A stretch of 64,000 bases of DNA from Flavobacteriia bacterium (lineage in GTDB: Bacteria > Bacteroidota > Bacteroidia > Flavobacteriales_D > Crocinitomicaceae), in NCBI GenBank assembly GCA_947450325.1, contig CANFUT010000014.1, positions 40,539 to 104,538 of the forward strand. The letters run 5' to 3'. Below are positions 25,465 through 34,992 of the stretch, piece after piece (the first letter of the stretch is position 1; every line of letters begins with the position of its first letter). The notes under the pieces are model-generated. The model made no database searches. It was given only the letters and a program-made list of their open reading frames with translations, and was not told the DNA's origin. Both the position numbers and the translations under genes were made by a program.

Positions 25465-27054
25465 TTACAATCGATTTTCAAGTTGAAAAGCAGTTCCCAA
25501 TTTAAACGCCATGAAAGCACCTTCAGGAATCAACACAAAATTGGAGTTATTTGTCAAAGCATCCGGCGTATTTAGTACAACTTTTATTACCACTTTTTTG
25601 ATGGAATTAATTTTACTCAATGTGTTCGAATTCAAATCAAAATAAATCGTTGCATCTGATTTTTGCAGTTGTCCTGAAATCAACGTTCCGTATACTGAAG
25701 ATGGAATTAATTCAGAGCCATTCACGGTTTCAACTAATTGACCAGATGCATCTAACAAAAACATTTTTACTTCTCCTTGCAACGGAAATGCATTGGAAAC
25801 TTTCAATTTCAATTTTCCAGCCTCGATATGTGTGTTGTTTGGGTCTGAATCGATGTTCAAATCAAAAGTATCTTGAATTGTTAAATTGGTCAAAGAAGCA
25901 CTCAGCGGCATTTGTGCTTTCAACATTACTTGCAATTTACTGTCAGGAAAAAATTCGTCCCAACCACCTGAGATATTTCCGTATGGATTAAGTTCAAGCT
26001 TGAAATCTAATTTTTGATGCGCGCCCAAATTTTCGATAAATTGCTCAACATTGCTATTTGAACTTGTAAATAAAATCGTTTTGATTGAGGCAAAAAATGA
26101 ATCCCAAGTTCCAGTGGCTTGATTAATGATAAATGGAACGCCCATTTGTGGGTGATTCAAAGTCACACTTGTGCCGGAGTAAGAATTGGTGTTTGTCAAA
26201 GAATTCAATGTTGCTCTTGCTGAAACCTTGATACCATTTGAAATGATAAATTGAATATTGGTAGCAGGTAAATCAAAAATTCCACTCGTGATTTTATCTA
26301 AAAATTCAACATATAAATCTGAAGTATCTTGAACAATTAGATTTCCAAAATAGCCACGTGCATAATTCATTTTGATACCTTCCATTTCAATGATGAACTT
26401 GGTTGTATCGTAATTATTCACACTAACGGCAACACCGGATTCATCTGTTTGAACAATCATTTGAGATTGCAATAAATTAAATCCTTCTCCATTTGTTCCA
26501 GTCAAATTTAGCTCATATCCTGTCAAATCAATTTCTGCACTGGTAACAGATGGATTCGCATTGGTTCCTGCAGGTGCTTGAAAAGTTTTCGAAATAGCTA
26601 AACCGTCTTTTTTCGCTTTTGGCAATTTGACAGTGAAAATCGTTTTTGTTTCAATCGGATTTTCAACACTGATTTTGATTTTACCTTCTGATATAACTAC
26701 CCGTTTTAATTCGGGTCCTTGCAAATCAAAAAGATGGTCTTTGTTGTTGTTTACAAAACTCGTTCCCGGCTGTACATTTAAACTTCCTGAAGCAATCGAA
26801 TATTTTTGAGAGATTGTAGTATCAGGAATTTCAATGTAATCCGATAAATTTAAGTCTAAGATATTTCTATTGATTTCCAACTGATAATTTCCAGAACCAT
26901 TGACAGCTAAAAAAGAATCTGTGACCAAATTTTTCAAATTAAGTGTATCGCTTACCAATGGCAAACTCCAATCAGATTCCCAAATCGCCTTTTCTTTTCT
27001 GCATGAAACAAGAAGTACAGAAATGAATATACTGGAAACAATAAAAAAACGCAT
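25465..27054 (-). CDS. Large lipoprotein of unknown function
   Basis: 529 residues with a lipoprotein signal peptide (SVLLVSCRKE, Cys at 18). No recognised catalytic motif; it is Thr/Ser/Asn-rich with many predicted strands, as in surface-exposed beta-sandwich lipoproteins. It is the first gene of the operon leading to the DUF5723 barrel and the T9SS cargo, so it may be the lipid-anchored component of the same surface assembly. No -7 box is clear upstream. Confidence 0.75.
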   Translation of the reverse strand: MRFFIVSSIFISVLLVSCRKEKAIWESDWSLPLVSDTLNLKNLVTDSFLAVNGSGNYQLEINRNILDLNLSDYIEIPDTTISQKYSIASGSLNVQPGTSFVNNNKDHLFDLQGPELKRVVISEGKIKISVENPIETKTIFTVKLPKAKKDGLAISKTFQAPAGTNANPSVTSAEIDLTGYELNLTGTNGEGFNLLQSQMIVQTDESGVAVSVNNYDTTKFIIEMEGIKMNYARGYFGNLIVQDTSDLYVEFLDKITSGIFDLPATNIQFIISNGIKVSARATLNSLTNTNSYSGTSVTLNHPQMGVPFIINQATGTWDSFFASIKTILFTSSNSNVEQFIENLGAHQKLDFKLELNPYGNISGGWDEFFPDSKLQVMLKAQMPLSASLTNLTIQDTFDLNIDSDPNNTHIEAGKLKLKVSNAFPLQGEVKMFLLDASGQLVETVNGSELIPSSVYGTLISGQLQKSDATIYFDLNSNTLSKINSIKKVVIKVVLNTPDALTNNSNFVLIPEGAFMAFKLGTAFQLENRL

Positions 27055-27103
27055 AGGCTTTTATTTATGTATTTGAACGAACGAATTACTTGAAAGGTTG
27101 ATA

Positions 27104-28312
27104 TTAAACGCGTTCAATTATTGTTGCATAACCTTGGCCAACTCCGATACACATAGTAACCAAAGCATATCTTTTGTTAGATCTAATCAATTCATTTGCT
27201 GCGGCATGTAAAATTCTCGCGCCTGACATTCCGAGCGGATGTCCCAATGCGATTGCTCCACCATTTGGATTGATTCTCGGATCATAGTCATCCAATCCCA
27301 TTTTTCGGGTGCAAGCCAAAACTTGTGCAGCAAAAGCTTCGTTCAATTCTAAAACATCCATTTGATCAAGAGTTAAACCAGCTCTTTTTAATGCTTTTTC
27401 AGATGCGTAAACTGGACCGATTCCCATGATTCTTGGTTCAACACCAGCAACTGCGGCACTCACAATTCTAACCAATGGTTTTAAGTTTTGAGATTTCAAC
27501 GCTGATTCCGAAGCAATCAATAAAGCGGCTGCACCATCGTTTAATCCAGAAGCATTTCCAGCAGTCACCGTTCCATCTTTCGCAAATGCAGGTCTCAATC
27601 CTCCCAAGGTTGCCAAAGAAGTTTCAGGACGCATAAATTCATCTTTATCAAAAATGATAGGATCTTTTCTTTTTTGTGGTATTGCAATTGGCGTAATTTC
27701 TTGTGCTAAAATTCCATTTTCTTGTGCTTTGAAAGCTTTTTCTTGCGACCACGCAGAGAAAACATCTTGGTCTTCTCGGGAAATATTATACAATTGAGCT
27801 AAATTTTCAGCGGTATTTCCCATGCTATCAACACCATAAAGCGCTTCTAATTTTGGGTTAATGAATCTCCATCCAAAAGAAGAATCAAACATTTGTGCAT
27901 CTCTTCCGAATGCTGAACTTGTTTTAGAAATCACCCAAGGTCCGCGTGTCATATTTTCAACGCCACCAGAAATGTAAATTTCTCCAGCTCCATCTTTGAT
28001 TGCTCTTGCAGCATTGATTGTTGCAGCCATTCCAGAAGCACAAAGTCTATTAACCGTTTCTCCACCAGCAGTGATTGGAATTCCAGCCATTAATGCCGAC
28101 ATTCTAGCAACGTTTCGATTGTCTTCACCTGCTTGATTTGCACAACCAAAAATTACATCTTCAATTAAATTTAAATCTAAATTTGGATGTTTTTCAATCA
28201 ATGATTTCATCACATGAGCAGCTAAATCATCTGGTCGAACAGCAGCTAAAGTTCCACCAAAATTTCCAATCGCAGAGCGAACTCCATCAACAATATATAC
28301 TTCTTTTGACAT
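27104..28312 (-). CDS. Thiolase (acetyl-CoA acyltransferase, 3-oxoadipyl-CoA thiolase-like)
   Basis: 402 residues from ATG 28312 (MSKEVYIVDGVRSAIGNFGG); the frame runs ten codons further up but that part is not family-like. Nucleophile Cys91 in NRLCASGM, His358 in GHPLG and Cys388 in MCIGVGQG form the degradative thiolase active site, with GCANQAGEDNRNVAR near 56-70. The N-terminus is closest to PcaF/PaaJ, but a general beta-oxidation role is equally possible because no aromatic-degradation genes are near. A -7 box lies 19 bases upstream with a TTG-type element 21 bases further. Confidence 0.93.
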   Translation of the reverse strand: MSKEVYIVDGVRSAIGNFGGTLAAVRPDDLAAHVMKSLIEKHPNLDLNLIEDVIFGCANQAGEDNRNVARMSALMAGIPITAGGETVNRLCASGMAATINAARAIKDGAGEIYISGGVENMTRGPWVISKTSSAFGRDAQMFDSSFGWRFINPKLEALYGVDSMGNTAENLAQLYNISREDQDVFSAWSQEKAFKAQENGILAQEITPIAIPQKRKDPIIFDKDEFMRPETSLATLGGLRPAFAKDGTVTAGNASGLNDGAAALLIASESALKSQNLKPLVRIVSAAVAGVEPRIMGIGPVYASEKALKRAGLTLDQMDVLELNEAFAAQVLACTRKMGLDDYDPRINPNGGAIALGHPLGMSGARILHAAANELIRSNKRYALVTMCIGVGQGYATIIERV

Positions 28313-28330
28313 TGAATTATTTTTAAAGTT

Positions 28331-28338
28331 CAAAGATA
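28331..28338 (-). promoter_or_regulatory. -7 element (TATCTTTG on minus strand) for the thiolase gene
   Basis: The plus strand reads CAAAGATA; a -33 TTG equivalent (CAA at 28360-28362) is 21 bases upstream, within the known spacing. Confidence 0.65.
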
Positions 28339-28423
28339 ACAAACATTACTTTCAAAGACCAAAATGAAGAAATTTGTTCAAGAAATTGAAAAAGTGTGTA
28401 AATAATTTTAATGATATTAAGAC

Positions 28424-28457
28424 ACAAAAAAAACCACTTTAATAAATAAAGTGGTTT
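28424..28457 (-). terminator. Terminator of the DUF1573 gene
   Basis: An 11-bp perfect stem (28431-28441 with 28447-28457), 5-base loop, with a T-run on the minus strand (A-run 28425-28433 on plus), 20 bases past the DUF1573 stop. Confidence 0.85.
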
Positions 28458-28477
28458 CGATATTAAGAATATTTATC

Positions 28478-28930
28478 TTAGTGTTGTGGCGCAACTGGAG
28501 CTGAATTCCCTCCGTCTGGTGCAACTTTACCTTTGATTGTCAAAACAATTGGATCTCCAACGTTAGTTGTTACTGTAATTGTTTTTGTAAAATCACCAAC
28601 TCTTTTAGTATCATATTTTACTGCAATTTTTGAACTTTTTCCAGGTTGAACTGGCTCAGATGGTTTCTCAGCAGTCGTACATCCACAACTTGTTTGCACA
28701 TTGCTAACAATGATAGGCGTTTTACCAGTGTTTTTAAATTCAAATGTGAAAGTTTCGTCAGCTCCAAAAGCGATATTTGGTCTCACAATTTCCAATGTTT
28801 TGAATGTAATTGGTAATTTTTGTTTAGCAACTTTTGTTGTTTTTGCTTTTTTCTCAGTTGGTTTAGCATCTTGAGCAGCAGCTGAAAAACTCAAAGCTGC
28901 AAGCACCATCATCGTCAATATTGATTTCAT
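28478..28930 (-). CDS. DUF1573 periplasmic protein
   Basis: 150 residues with a signal peptide (MKSILTMMVLAALSFSAAAQ), a Lys/Ala-rich linker, then the DUF1573 Ig-like domain: FGADETFTFEFKNTGKTPII, QTSCGCTTAEKPSEPVQPG (Cys-x-Cys pair near residue 83), KIAVKYDTKRVGDFTKTITV. It is a common, abundant small exported protein in Bacteroidota, thought to be structural; its role is not settled. Monocistronic with a strong terminator. Confidence 0.9.
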   Translation of the reverse strand: MKSILTMMVLAALSFSAAAQDAKPTEKKAKTTKVAKQKLPITFKTLEIVRPNIAFGADETFTFEFKNTGKTPIIVSNVQTSCGCTTAEKPSEPVQPGKSSKIAVKYDTKRVGDFTKTITVTTNVGDPIVLTIKGKVAPDGGNSAPVAPQH

Positions 28931-29065
28931 AGTTTATTATTTTTATACAAGGTTACAATTTTCTACTTATTCAAAGCCTTTAATTAACAAAAAATTAGGC
29001 ATTATTTTAATTATTTAAATTCTCTATTTTGTTTAAATGTTTGAATATGATATAATTAAATAGAA

Positions 29066-29674
29066 TTATTTTTTAAAATAAGCATCTAATACATCTTTAA
29101 TAGACGCGTATGTTTTGTTGTATTTTTTATCAATTTTGTCTTTTTCGATCCATTCTACTTTTGTGATCCCTTCTTCCATTTGGGGTTTTAATTTCTTAGA
29201 TCCTTCGTACGACAATTCATACCAAAACGTTTTTTTTAAAGTTGGAACTCCAGCGTAAGTATATGTGTGATATGTAATTAGAATAAGGTCATTGACCGTT
29301 GGATTTTTAATTCCGCATTCTTCTTCAATTTCTCTTTTAGCCGCCATTACAGTGCTTTCACTTGGTTCAACTTTGCCTTTTGGTAAATCCCAAATACCGT
29401 TTCGCTTGATAAATAAAAATTTATCATTCCTTTTCACAATTCCACCAGCTGCTTCAATGATTTCATAATTTTTAAAAAATGAGATCATTTCTTCTTTTGG
29501 ATTTTGTCCAATCACGTAAAGTTGAACATCTTTGGGCAATTCACTCATTAAATTTAGAATGAATTGATTGTGATTTTCACCAATTGATTGACTAATAAAA
29601 AAACCATCATAATTTGAAATTTCATCAACAGAAATGAAAATGATTGGTCTATCTTGAATAAAAACTTTGTACAT
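29066..29674 (-). CDS. NUDIX hydrolase
   Basis: 202 residues from ATG 29674; a second ATG at 29683 would add three residues and overlap the pyrE start. An N-terminal domain of about 90 residues is followed by the NUDIX fold: IWDLPKGKVEPSE with REIEEECG completes the Nudix box (G-x5-E-x7-REUxEExGU). It hydrolyses a nucleoside diphosphate linked to another group; substrate unknown. It is head-to-head with pyrE with only a few bases between start codons. Confidence 0.9.
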   Translation of the reverse strand: MYKVFIQDRPIIFISVDEISNYDGFFISQSIGENHNQFILNLMSELPKDVQLYVIGQNPKEEMISFFKNYEIIEAAGGIVKRNDKFLFIKRNGIWDLPKGKVEPSESTVMAAKREIEEECGIKNPTVNDLILITYHTYTYAGVPTLKKTFWYELSYEGSKKLKPQMEEGITKVEWIEKDKIDKKYNKTYASIKDVLDAYFKK

Positions 29675-29677
29675 TTG
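29670..29677 (+). promoter_or_regulatory. -7 element TACATTTG at the pyrE start
   Basis: Perfect match, TTG at 29644-29646 (23-base spacer). The pyrE ATG at 29682 is only 4 bases after the box. The NUDIX start codon on the other strand lies inside this box. Confidence 0.65.
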
Positions 29678-29681
29678 CAAC

Positions 29682-30323
29682 ATGATTTTAAATAACGACA
29701 GAGCACTAAAAGTAGCCGAATTTTTATTACAAATTAAAGCAATAAAATTACAACCTACAAATCCATTCACATGGGCTTCTGGTTGGAAATCTCCAATTTA
29801 TTGTGATAATAGAAAAACACTTTCTTATCCTACAATTAGAACTTTTATTCGTCAGGCATATTCTGAAGTGATATTAGAAAAGTATGGAAAACCAGATTTT
29901 ATAGCTGGAGTAGCTACTGGCGGAATTGCCCAAGGTGCTTTGGTTGCTCAAGAATTAGGAATTCCTTTTGTTTATGTTAGAAGCACGCCAAAAGGCCATG
30001 GTTTAGGAAATCAAATTGAAGGTGATTTTGAAAAAGGTCAAAAAGTGGTTGTTATTGAAGATTTGATTTCTACTGGTGGAAGTAGTTTGCAAGCAGTTGA
30101 TGCGTTGCGAGACGCTGGCTGTGAAGTGAAAGGTTTGGTTGCGATTTTTACTTATGATTTTGATATTGCCAAAGAAAATTTCAAAAAAGCAAATTGTCCT
30201 TTTGAGACATTGACAAATTACGATTTCTTAATAGAACAAGCGATTCGCAAAGAATATATCAACGAAAGTGATTTGGAATCCTTGCAATCTTGGAGAGCAA
30301 ATCCTTCCGCTTGGAATCAATAG
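29682..30323 (+). CDS. pyrE: Orotate phosphoribosyltransferase
   Basis: 213 residues. The start ATG 29682 gives MILNNDRALKVAEFLLQIKAI. FTWASGWKSPIYCDNR (about 31-46) is the OPRTase N-terminal motif, ATGGIAQGALVA the orotate region, and VVVIEDLISTGGSSL (about 119-133) the PRPP-binding loop. It makes OMP from orotate and PRPP in de novo pyrimidine synthesis. The mRNA probably begins at or next to the ATG. SRPBCC and birA genes follow. Confidence 0.96.
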   Translation: MILNNDRALKVAEFLLQIKAIKLQPTNPFTWASGWKSPIYCDNRKTLSYPTIRTFIRQAYSEVILEKYGKPDFIAGVATGGIAQGALVAQELGIPFVYVRSTPKGHGLGNQIEGDFEKGQKVVVIEDLISTGGSSLQAVDALRDAGCEVKGLVAIFTYDFDIAKENFKKANCPFETLTNYDFLIEQAIRKEYINESDLESLQSWRANPSAWNQ

Positions 30324-30357
30324 TTATCAAATTTTAGCATACTAAATTAGATCGCGC

Positions 30358-30765
30358 ATGAAAATTGAAAGTACAAAATCATTGGTGAATGCACCTGCTC
30401 AAACAGTTTTTGATTTTTTAATCAATACTGAAAACTTGTTTCATATCTTGCCTCAAGATAAAATGAGTGACTGGAAAGCAGATGAAAAAAGTTGTTCTTT
30501 TAAAGCGCAAGGTGGTTTCTTAATTTCTTTGATCCAAATTGATTCAACAGCACCAACGCAAATCGTGATGAAATCTGGAGAAAAATCTCCTTTTCCATTT
30601 ACGTTGACCGTGCATTTGAAAGAAGTTGATGAAAAAACCGAAGGTTACATTGCTTTTGATGGTGAAGTGAATGCGTTCATGAAAATGTTGGTTGACAAGC
30701 CATTAACCAATTTGTTCAACTACATGTCGTTCAAATTGCAGAAATATTACGATCCAGAAATTTAA
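30358..30765 (+). CDS. SRPBCC family protein
   Basis: 135 residues. KIESTKSLVNAPAQTVFDFLIN is the helix-grip-fold start and the last helix (FMKMLVDKPLTNLFNYMSFKL) closes the cavity. A soluble lipid/small-molecule-binding fold, ligand unknown. It lies downstream of pyrE by 34 bases. Its final 35 bases overlap the end of the convergent birA gene. Confidence 0.85.
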   Translation: MKIESTKSLVNAPAQTVFDFLINTENLFHILPQDKMSDWKADEKSCSFKAQGGFLISLIQIDSTAPTQIVMKSGEKSPFPFTLTVHLKEVDEKTEGYIAFDGEVNAFMKMLVDKPLTNLFNYMSFKLQKYYDPEI

Positions 30766-31477
30766 TTTCTTTCAAGTCGTAGGATTTTTCTTCTGAGTTT
30801 TTTTCTACAATCAGTCTTCCGAAATCATCGGTTCCAAGAATTTTTCCTTCAAAAATTCCTGTTGCATCTTCAAACATGCTCGGTTGATTTTTTAGCCAAA
30901 GTTGATTCAGGTAGTCTGTTTTTAATCCTTCCAAATTTTTGAATTGCAGTTGATTAAACCGTACTTGAAGTTTTTCTATTAATTTCATCGACAAGTTTTC
31001 TATTGAAAAGTCTTCGTTTTTTTCTAATTTCAAACTTGTTGCATTGAATCCACCAAATTCGATTTGATTTACGTTTAATCCAATTCCAATAATACTGCTT
31101 TTGAGTAAAGTACTTTCCAACTGATTTTCGATCAAAACGCCAGCGATTTTTTTATTGCCAATTACAATATCATTTGGCCATTTGATGGATGCTGAAATGC
31201 CAAAAAAACTTAAAAGATCATTTAAAGCAAGGCTGACGAAATGTGTGATCGATTGATGATTCGCAACTGACAATTTATCATATTCCAAAAAACAAGTAAA
31301 AATGAGGTTTTTATATGGCTCAGCCGCCCAAACAGCGCCTCTTTGACCTCTACCAGCAGTTTGTTCACCTGACATTATTACCGTTCCGTGAGACAATTCA
31401 CCTGCTTGAAGCAACTTGGCAGCATAATTGTTTGTAGAATCAAGCGTTTCTTTGAATATGATTTTTCGACCAATCAT
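30731..31477 (-). CDS. birA: Biotin--[acetyl-CoA-carboxylase] ligase
   Basis: 248 residues, catalytic domain only; it lacks the N-terminal helix-turn-helix of E. coli BirA, so it should not act as a repressor. GEQTAGRGQRGAVW (about 37-50) is the biotinyl-AMP loop, IKWPNDIVIGNKKIAGVLIE (98-117) the biotin site. It attaches biotin to the carboxyl-carrier protein. Divergent from rsfS; the 3' end overlaps the SRPBCC gene by 35 bases. Confidence 0.93.
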   Translation of the reverse strand: MIGRKIIFKETLDSTNNYAAKLLQAGELSHGTVIMSGEQTAGRGQRGAVWAAEPYKNLIFTCFLEYDKLSVANHQSITHFVSLALNDLLSFFGISASIKWPNDIVIGNKKIAGVLIENQLESTLLKSSIIGIGLNVNQIEFGGFNATSLKLEKNEDFSIENLSMKLIEKLQVRFNQLQFKNLEGLKTDYLNQLWLKNQPSMFEDATGIFEGKILGTDDFGRLIVEKNSEEKSYDLKEIKFLDRNISAI

Positions 31478-31534
31478 GTTTAAACTTTATCGCTGAATGA
31501 AGCGTTTATAATGCGTAAAGTTAAAATATTAAAT

Positions 31535-31542
31535 TAATTTTG
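31535..31542 (+). promoter_or_regulatory. -7 element TAATTTTG for rsfS-ftsH
   Basis: Matches TAnnTTTG, 20 bases before the rsfS ATG. Confidence 0.55.
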
Positions 31543-31562
31543 TAAAGAACACAAATTATAGA

Positions 31563-31940
31563 ATGTATAAATTAATAAACAACATAGATTCAAAAGTACT
31601 TTGCGATTGCATAGTCGAAGGAATGCAAGAAAATAAGGCCAAAGACATCGTTGTTCTTGACTTAAGAGAAGTTAAAAATTCAGTAACTGATTTTTTTGTG
31701 ATTTGTTCGGGTGAATCAACAACTCAAGTGGACGGTATCAACAGTTCAGTAATGAGACACACAAGAAAAGAACTTCAAGAAAGACCTTGGCACCAAGAAG
31801 GAAAAGAAAACTCTGAGTGGATTTTATTGGATTATGTGAACGTCGTAGCACATATTTTCCACAAAGATTCTCGCGGTTTTTACGACCTAGAAGACCTTTG
31901 GGCTGACGCAATCAGAACAGATATCCCCAATTTGGATTAA
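31563..31940 (+). CDS. rsfS: Ribosome silencing factor
   Basis: 125 residues, RsfS/Iojap family. KAKDIVVLDLREVKNSVTDFFVICSGES and WILLDYVNVVAHIFHKDSRGFYDLEDLW are the conserved blocks. It binds L14 (uL14) on the large subunit and blocks subunit joining during starvation. The spacing of 21 bases to ftsH, with no terminator between, suggests co-transcription. Confidence 0.95.
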   Translation: MYKLINNIDSKVLCDCIVEGMQENKAKDIVVLDLREVKNSVTDFFVICSGESTTQVDGINSSVMRHTRKELQERPWHQEGKENSEWILLDYVNVVAHIFHKDSRGFYDLEDLWADAIRTDIPNLD

Positions 31941-31961
31941 CAACATTTATTTTACAATTTC

Positions 31962-34076
31962 ATGTCAGAAAATCAAGAAAAAAAGAAAAGTCCTTTCAAC
32001 ATATATTGGATATATGCGCTGATTGGAATTGCTGCAATTGCAATCAGTATTTTCACAAGTAGCTCAAATGTAGTTGAAATTAAGCAAGATGTATTTTTTA
32101 CTTTGGCTGATTCCAGTTATGTTAGCGAAGTTAAAATCGTCAACCGTGAAAGAGTAGATTTTAAAATCACTGAACAAGGTAGAAAATTCATCACTGAAAG
32201 CAAAAAACCAAGTTTTGATAAGCTCAAAAAAGTTTTAAATCCAGTTAAGAAAACGAGACAAAGTATGAATCCTAGTTTTCAGTTCAAAATTGCTGATCCA
32301 GGAAACTTTTTGACCCGTTTAGACGAGAAAAACAAATCTTTACAAACGTTAAGCAAACCAACAATCAATTCTGAACCTATTGTTGAAGAAAATTATCTAG
32401 GAGCAGTAATCAATTTCTTGCTTTTACCAGTGATTTTGATCGTTGTTTGGTTGGTTATCATGCGCCGTATGTCAGGTGGTGCTGGTGGCGGTGGTGGACA
32501 AATTTTCAATATCGGAAAATCAAGAGCTCAAGTATACGAAAAAGGTAAATCGACCAATGTTACGTTTGCTGATGTTGCAGGTTTACATGGTGCAAAAGAA
32601 GAAATCCAAGAAATAGTGGAATTCTTAAAAAACTCCAAAAAATATACTGAATTAGGTGCGAAAATTCCGAAAGGAGCTTTGTTGGTAGGGCCTCCAGGAA
32701 CAGGTAAAACTTTATTAGCGAAAGCTGTTGCTGGTGAAGCGAAAGTTCCTTTCTTTTCGCTTTCTGGATCTGATTTCGTTGAAATGTTTGTTGGTGTTGG
32801 AGCTTCTCGTGTAAGAGATCTATTCAAACAAGCCAAAGAAAAAGCACCGGCAATTATTTTTATCGATGAAATTGATGCCATTGGTAGAGCTCGTGGAAGA
32901 AATAACGGAATGGGTTCTAACGATGAGAGAGAAAACACATTGAATCAGTTATTGACTGAAATGGATGGTTTTGGAACAAATTCAGGAGTGATTATTCTAG
33001 CAGCTACAAACCGTGCAGACGTGCTAGATAGCGCTTTGATGCGTGCTGGTCGTTTCGACAGACAGATTTATGTGGACATGCCCGACATCAATGAGCGCAA
33101 GGAGATTTTCAAAGTGCATTTGAAACCGTTGAAATTAGATGATTCAATTGACATTGATTTCTTGGCAAAACAAACTCCTGGTTTCTCAGGGGCTGACATC
33201 GCAAACTTATGTAATGAGTCTGCATTGATCGCAGCGAGAAAAGCGAAAACACATGTTGAAAAACAAGATTTCTTGGATGCTGTTGATAGAATTGTTGGCG
33301 GTTTAGAGAAGAAAAATAAAATCATTACCAAAGATGAAAAACGCGCTATTGCATTTCACGAAGCTGGACATGCTACAACTTCTTGGTTGTTAGAACATGC
33401 ACATCCTTTGGTGAAAGTGACAATCGTTCCTCGTGGACAATCTTTGGGTGCTGCTTGGTATTTACCAGAAGAACGCAGTATCACAACAACAGAACAGATT
33501 TCTGATGAAATGTGTTCTGCTTTAGGAGGAAGAGCAGCAGAACAATTGATTTTTGGGAAAATTTCAACTGGTGCGTTAAGCGACTTAGAAAAAGTTACCA
33601 AGCAAGCCTATGCCATGGTTTCGATTTACGGTTTGAATAAGAAAATTGGAAATGTTTCTTTCTACGATTCTCAAGGTAGAGACAGTTTCACTAAACCATA
33701 TTCTGAAGAAACTGCAAGAGTGATCGATGAGGAGGTAAGCTTATTGATTGAAGTGCAATACCAACGTGCTTTGCAAATCTTGACTGAAAACAAAGAAAAA
33801 TTAACGATTTTAGCGGAAAAATTGTTGGAAAGTGAAGTCATTTTCAAAGAAGATCTGGAAGAAATCTTTGGAAAACGCGCTTGGGAACCTTCTGAAATGT
33901 CAGGCGAGGAGTTTGTTGCTGGCTTAGCAGAATCATCAGAAGCGAAAGAAACACGCGAAAATGAAGAAGCAAAATCTGCTTCAGAAAGCAAAATCGAAAT
34001 GAAAGTTGAACCTTTGAAACCTGAAAATTCAGAAGAACAAGATTCAACTGAAAATAAAGATAAAACAGAAGAGTAA
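31962..34076 (+). CDS. ftsH: ATP-dependent zinc metalloprotease FtsH
   Basis: 704 residues: N-terminal membrane helix (about 14-31), a periplasmic domain of about 110 residues, second helix (147-166), AAA+ module with Walker A GPPGTGKT (243-250), Walker [12 protein letters not shown] (298-308), second region of homology RAGRFDRQI (361-369), then the M41 protease with HEAGH (466-470). It degrades membrane and cytosolic proteins as a hexamer. The last about 55 residues form a Glu/Lys/Ser-rich, low-complexity acidic tail. Second gene after rsfS; a terminator follows. Confidence 0.97.
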   Translation: MSENQEKKKSPFNIYWIYALIGIAAIAISIFTSSSNVVEIKQDVFFTLADSSYVSEVKIVNRERVDFKITEQGRKFITESKKPSFDKLKKVLNPVKKTRQSMNPSFQFKIADPGNFLTRLDEKNKSLQTLSKPTINSEPIVEENYLGAVINFLLLPVILIVVWLVIMRRMSGGAGGGGGQIFNIGKSRAQVYEKGKSTNVTFADVAGLHGAKEEIQEIVEFLKNSKKYTELGAKIPKGALLVGPPGTGKTLLAKAVAGEAKVPFFSLSGSDFVEMFVGVGASRVRDLFKQAKEKAPAIIFIDEIDAIGRARGRNNGMGSNDERENTLNQLLTEMDGFGTNSGVIILAATNRADVLDSALMRAGRFDRQIYVDMPDINERKEIFKVHLKPLKLDDSIDIDFLAKQTPGFSGADIANLCNESALIAARKAKTHVEKQDFLDAVDRIVGGLEKKNKIITKDEKRAIAFHEAGHATTSWLLEHAHPLVKVTIVPRGQSLGAAWYLPEERSITTTEQISDEMCSALGGRAAEQLIFGKISTGALSDLEKVTKQAYAMVSIYGLNKKIGNVSFYDSQGRDSFTKPYSEETARVIDEEVSLLIEVQYQRALQILTENKEKLTILAEKLLESEVIFKEDLEEIFGKRAWEPSEMSGEEFVAGLAESSEAKETRENEEAKSASESKIEMKVEPLKPENSEEQDSTENKDKTEE

Positions 34077-34118
34077 GTTTCATTTCAAGATTGAAATTTA
34101 TATTAAAATAATTCAAGT

Positions 34119-34158
34119 ATTCCCGTTTGGTTTTTGGCTAAACGGGATTCTTATTTTA
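34119..34158 (+). terminator. Terminator after ftsH
   Basis: An 8-bp stem TCCCGTTT/AAACGGGA (34121-34128 and 34140-34147, extendable by two pairs) with a T-rich stretch after it, between ftsH and cdsA. Confidence 0.75.
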
Positions 34159-34168
34159 AAAATAAACG

Positions 34169-34978
34169 ATGAATAATATTCTAGTAAGAGCGTTGTCAGG
34201 AGCTGTTTTTGTAGCGTTAGTCATTGGCAGTTTAAGTTATAATTTATTGACAACAGTTGGTTGCCTAGCGCTATTCACACTTTTGGGTTTAAATGAATTT
34301 TACAATCTTTTTAAAACCTCGAAAACGGTTTCAGTTTCTCCGCTGTTAGGAACTTTTGTAGGTTTTACAATTTTTGCCCTTTTCGGTGCAAATCAACTAG
34401 GATTGATTCCTGAAATCTATATTTTATTCACAATACCGCTTTTGTTTTTAAGCATGATGGCAGAACTCTGGCGCATGAAAGAAAATCCGCTACTCAATTT
34501 AGGCGTCTTGTTTTTAGGTTTTTTGTATGTTATTGTTCCTTTTGTCTTGATGATTTTTATGCAGGCTCAAACAATTGAATCTTACACATTGATATTCATG
34601 TTTTTGTTGATTTGGACCAATGATACGTTTGCTTATCTGACTGGTCGCTGGCTAGGAAAAACAAAATTGATTGAAAGGATTTCCCCAAATAAAACTTGGG
34701 AAGGAACGATAGGTGGTATCGTGATGACTTTTGTTGTTACGCTAGTTATCGCTTATTTTAATGGTCAAAATTATCTTTTTTGGGGTGTTTCAGCAGTGAT
34801 TATAGCACCTGGAGCGATTTATGGAGATTTATTAGAATCACTTTTTAAAAGAAGTTTGAACATCAAAGACACAGGAAATATCATGCCTGGACACGGTGGA
34901 ATTTTGGATAGATTTGATGCAGTCTTGTTTACAGTTCCATTTTTCTTTTGTTGGTGGCTGTTTTATAACTATTTTTGA
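34169..34978 (+). CDS. cdsA: Phosphatidate cytidylyltransferase
   Basis: 269 residues, about eight membrane helices. The family signature is complete near the C-terminus: SLFKRSLNIKDTG followed by PGHGGILDR (about 230-251), and RISPNKTWEGTIGG precedes it. It makes CDP-diacylglycerol from phosphatidate and CTP at the inner membrane. The stop overlaps the upstream in-frame extension of psd; the two genes form a phospholipid operon. Confidence 0.96.
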   Translation: MNNILVRALSGAVFVALVIGSLSYNLLTTVGCLALFTLLGLNEFYNLFKTSKTVSVSPLLGTFVGFTIFALFGANQLGLIPEIYILFTIPLLFLSMMAELWRMKENPLLNLGVLFLGFLYVIVPFVLMIFMQAQTIESYTLIFMFLLIWTNDTFAYLTGRWLGKTKLIERISPNKTWEGTIGGIVMTFVVTLVIAYFNGQNYLFWGVSAVIIAPGAIYGDLLESLFKRSLNIKDTGNIMPGHGGILDRFDAVLFTVPFFFCWWLFYNYF

Positions 34979-34992
34979 CCCAAATTTTTGAA

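Noticed and set aside
34975..34992. TTG start for psd overlapping the cdsA stop
   Set aside because: The ATG at 34993 starts directly at the conserved KIHREGY segment; the extra six residues look random.
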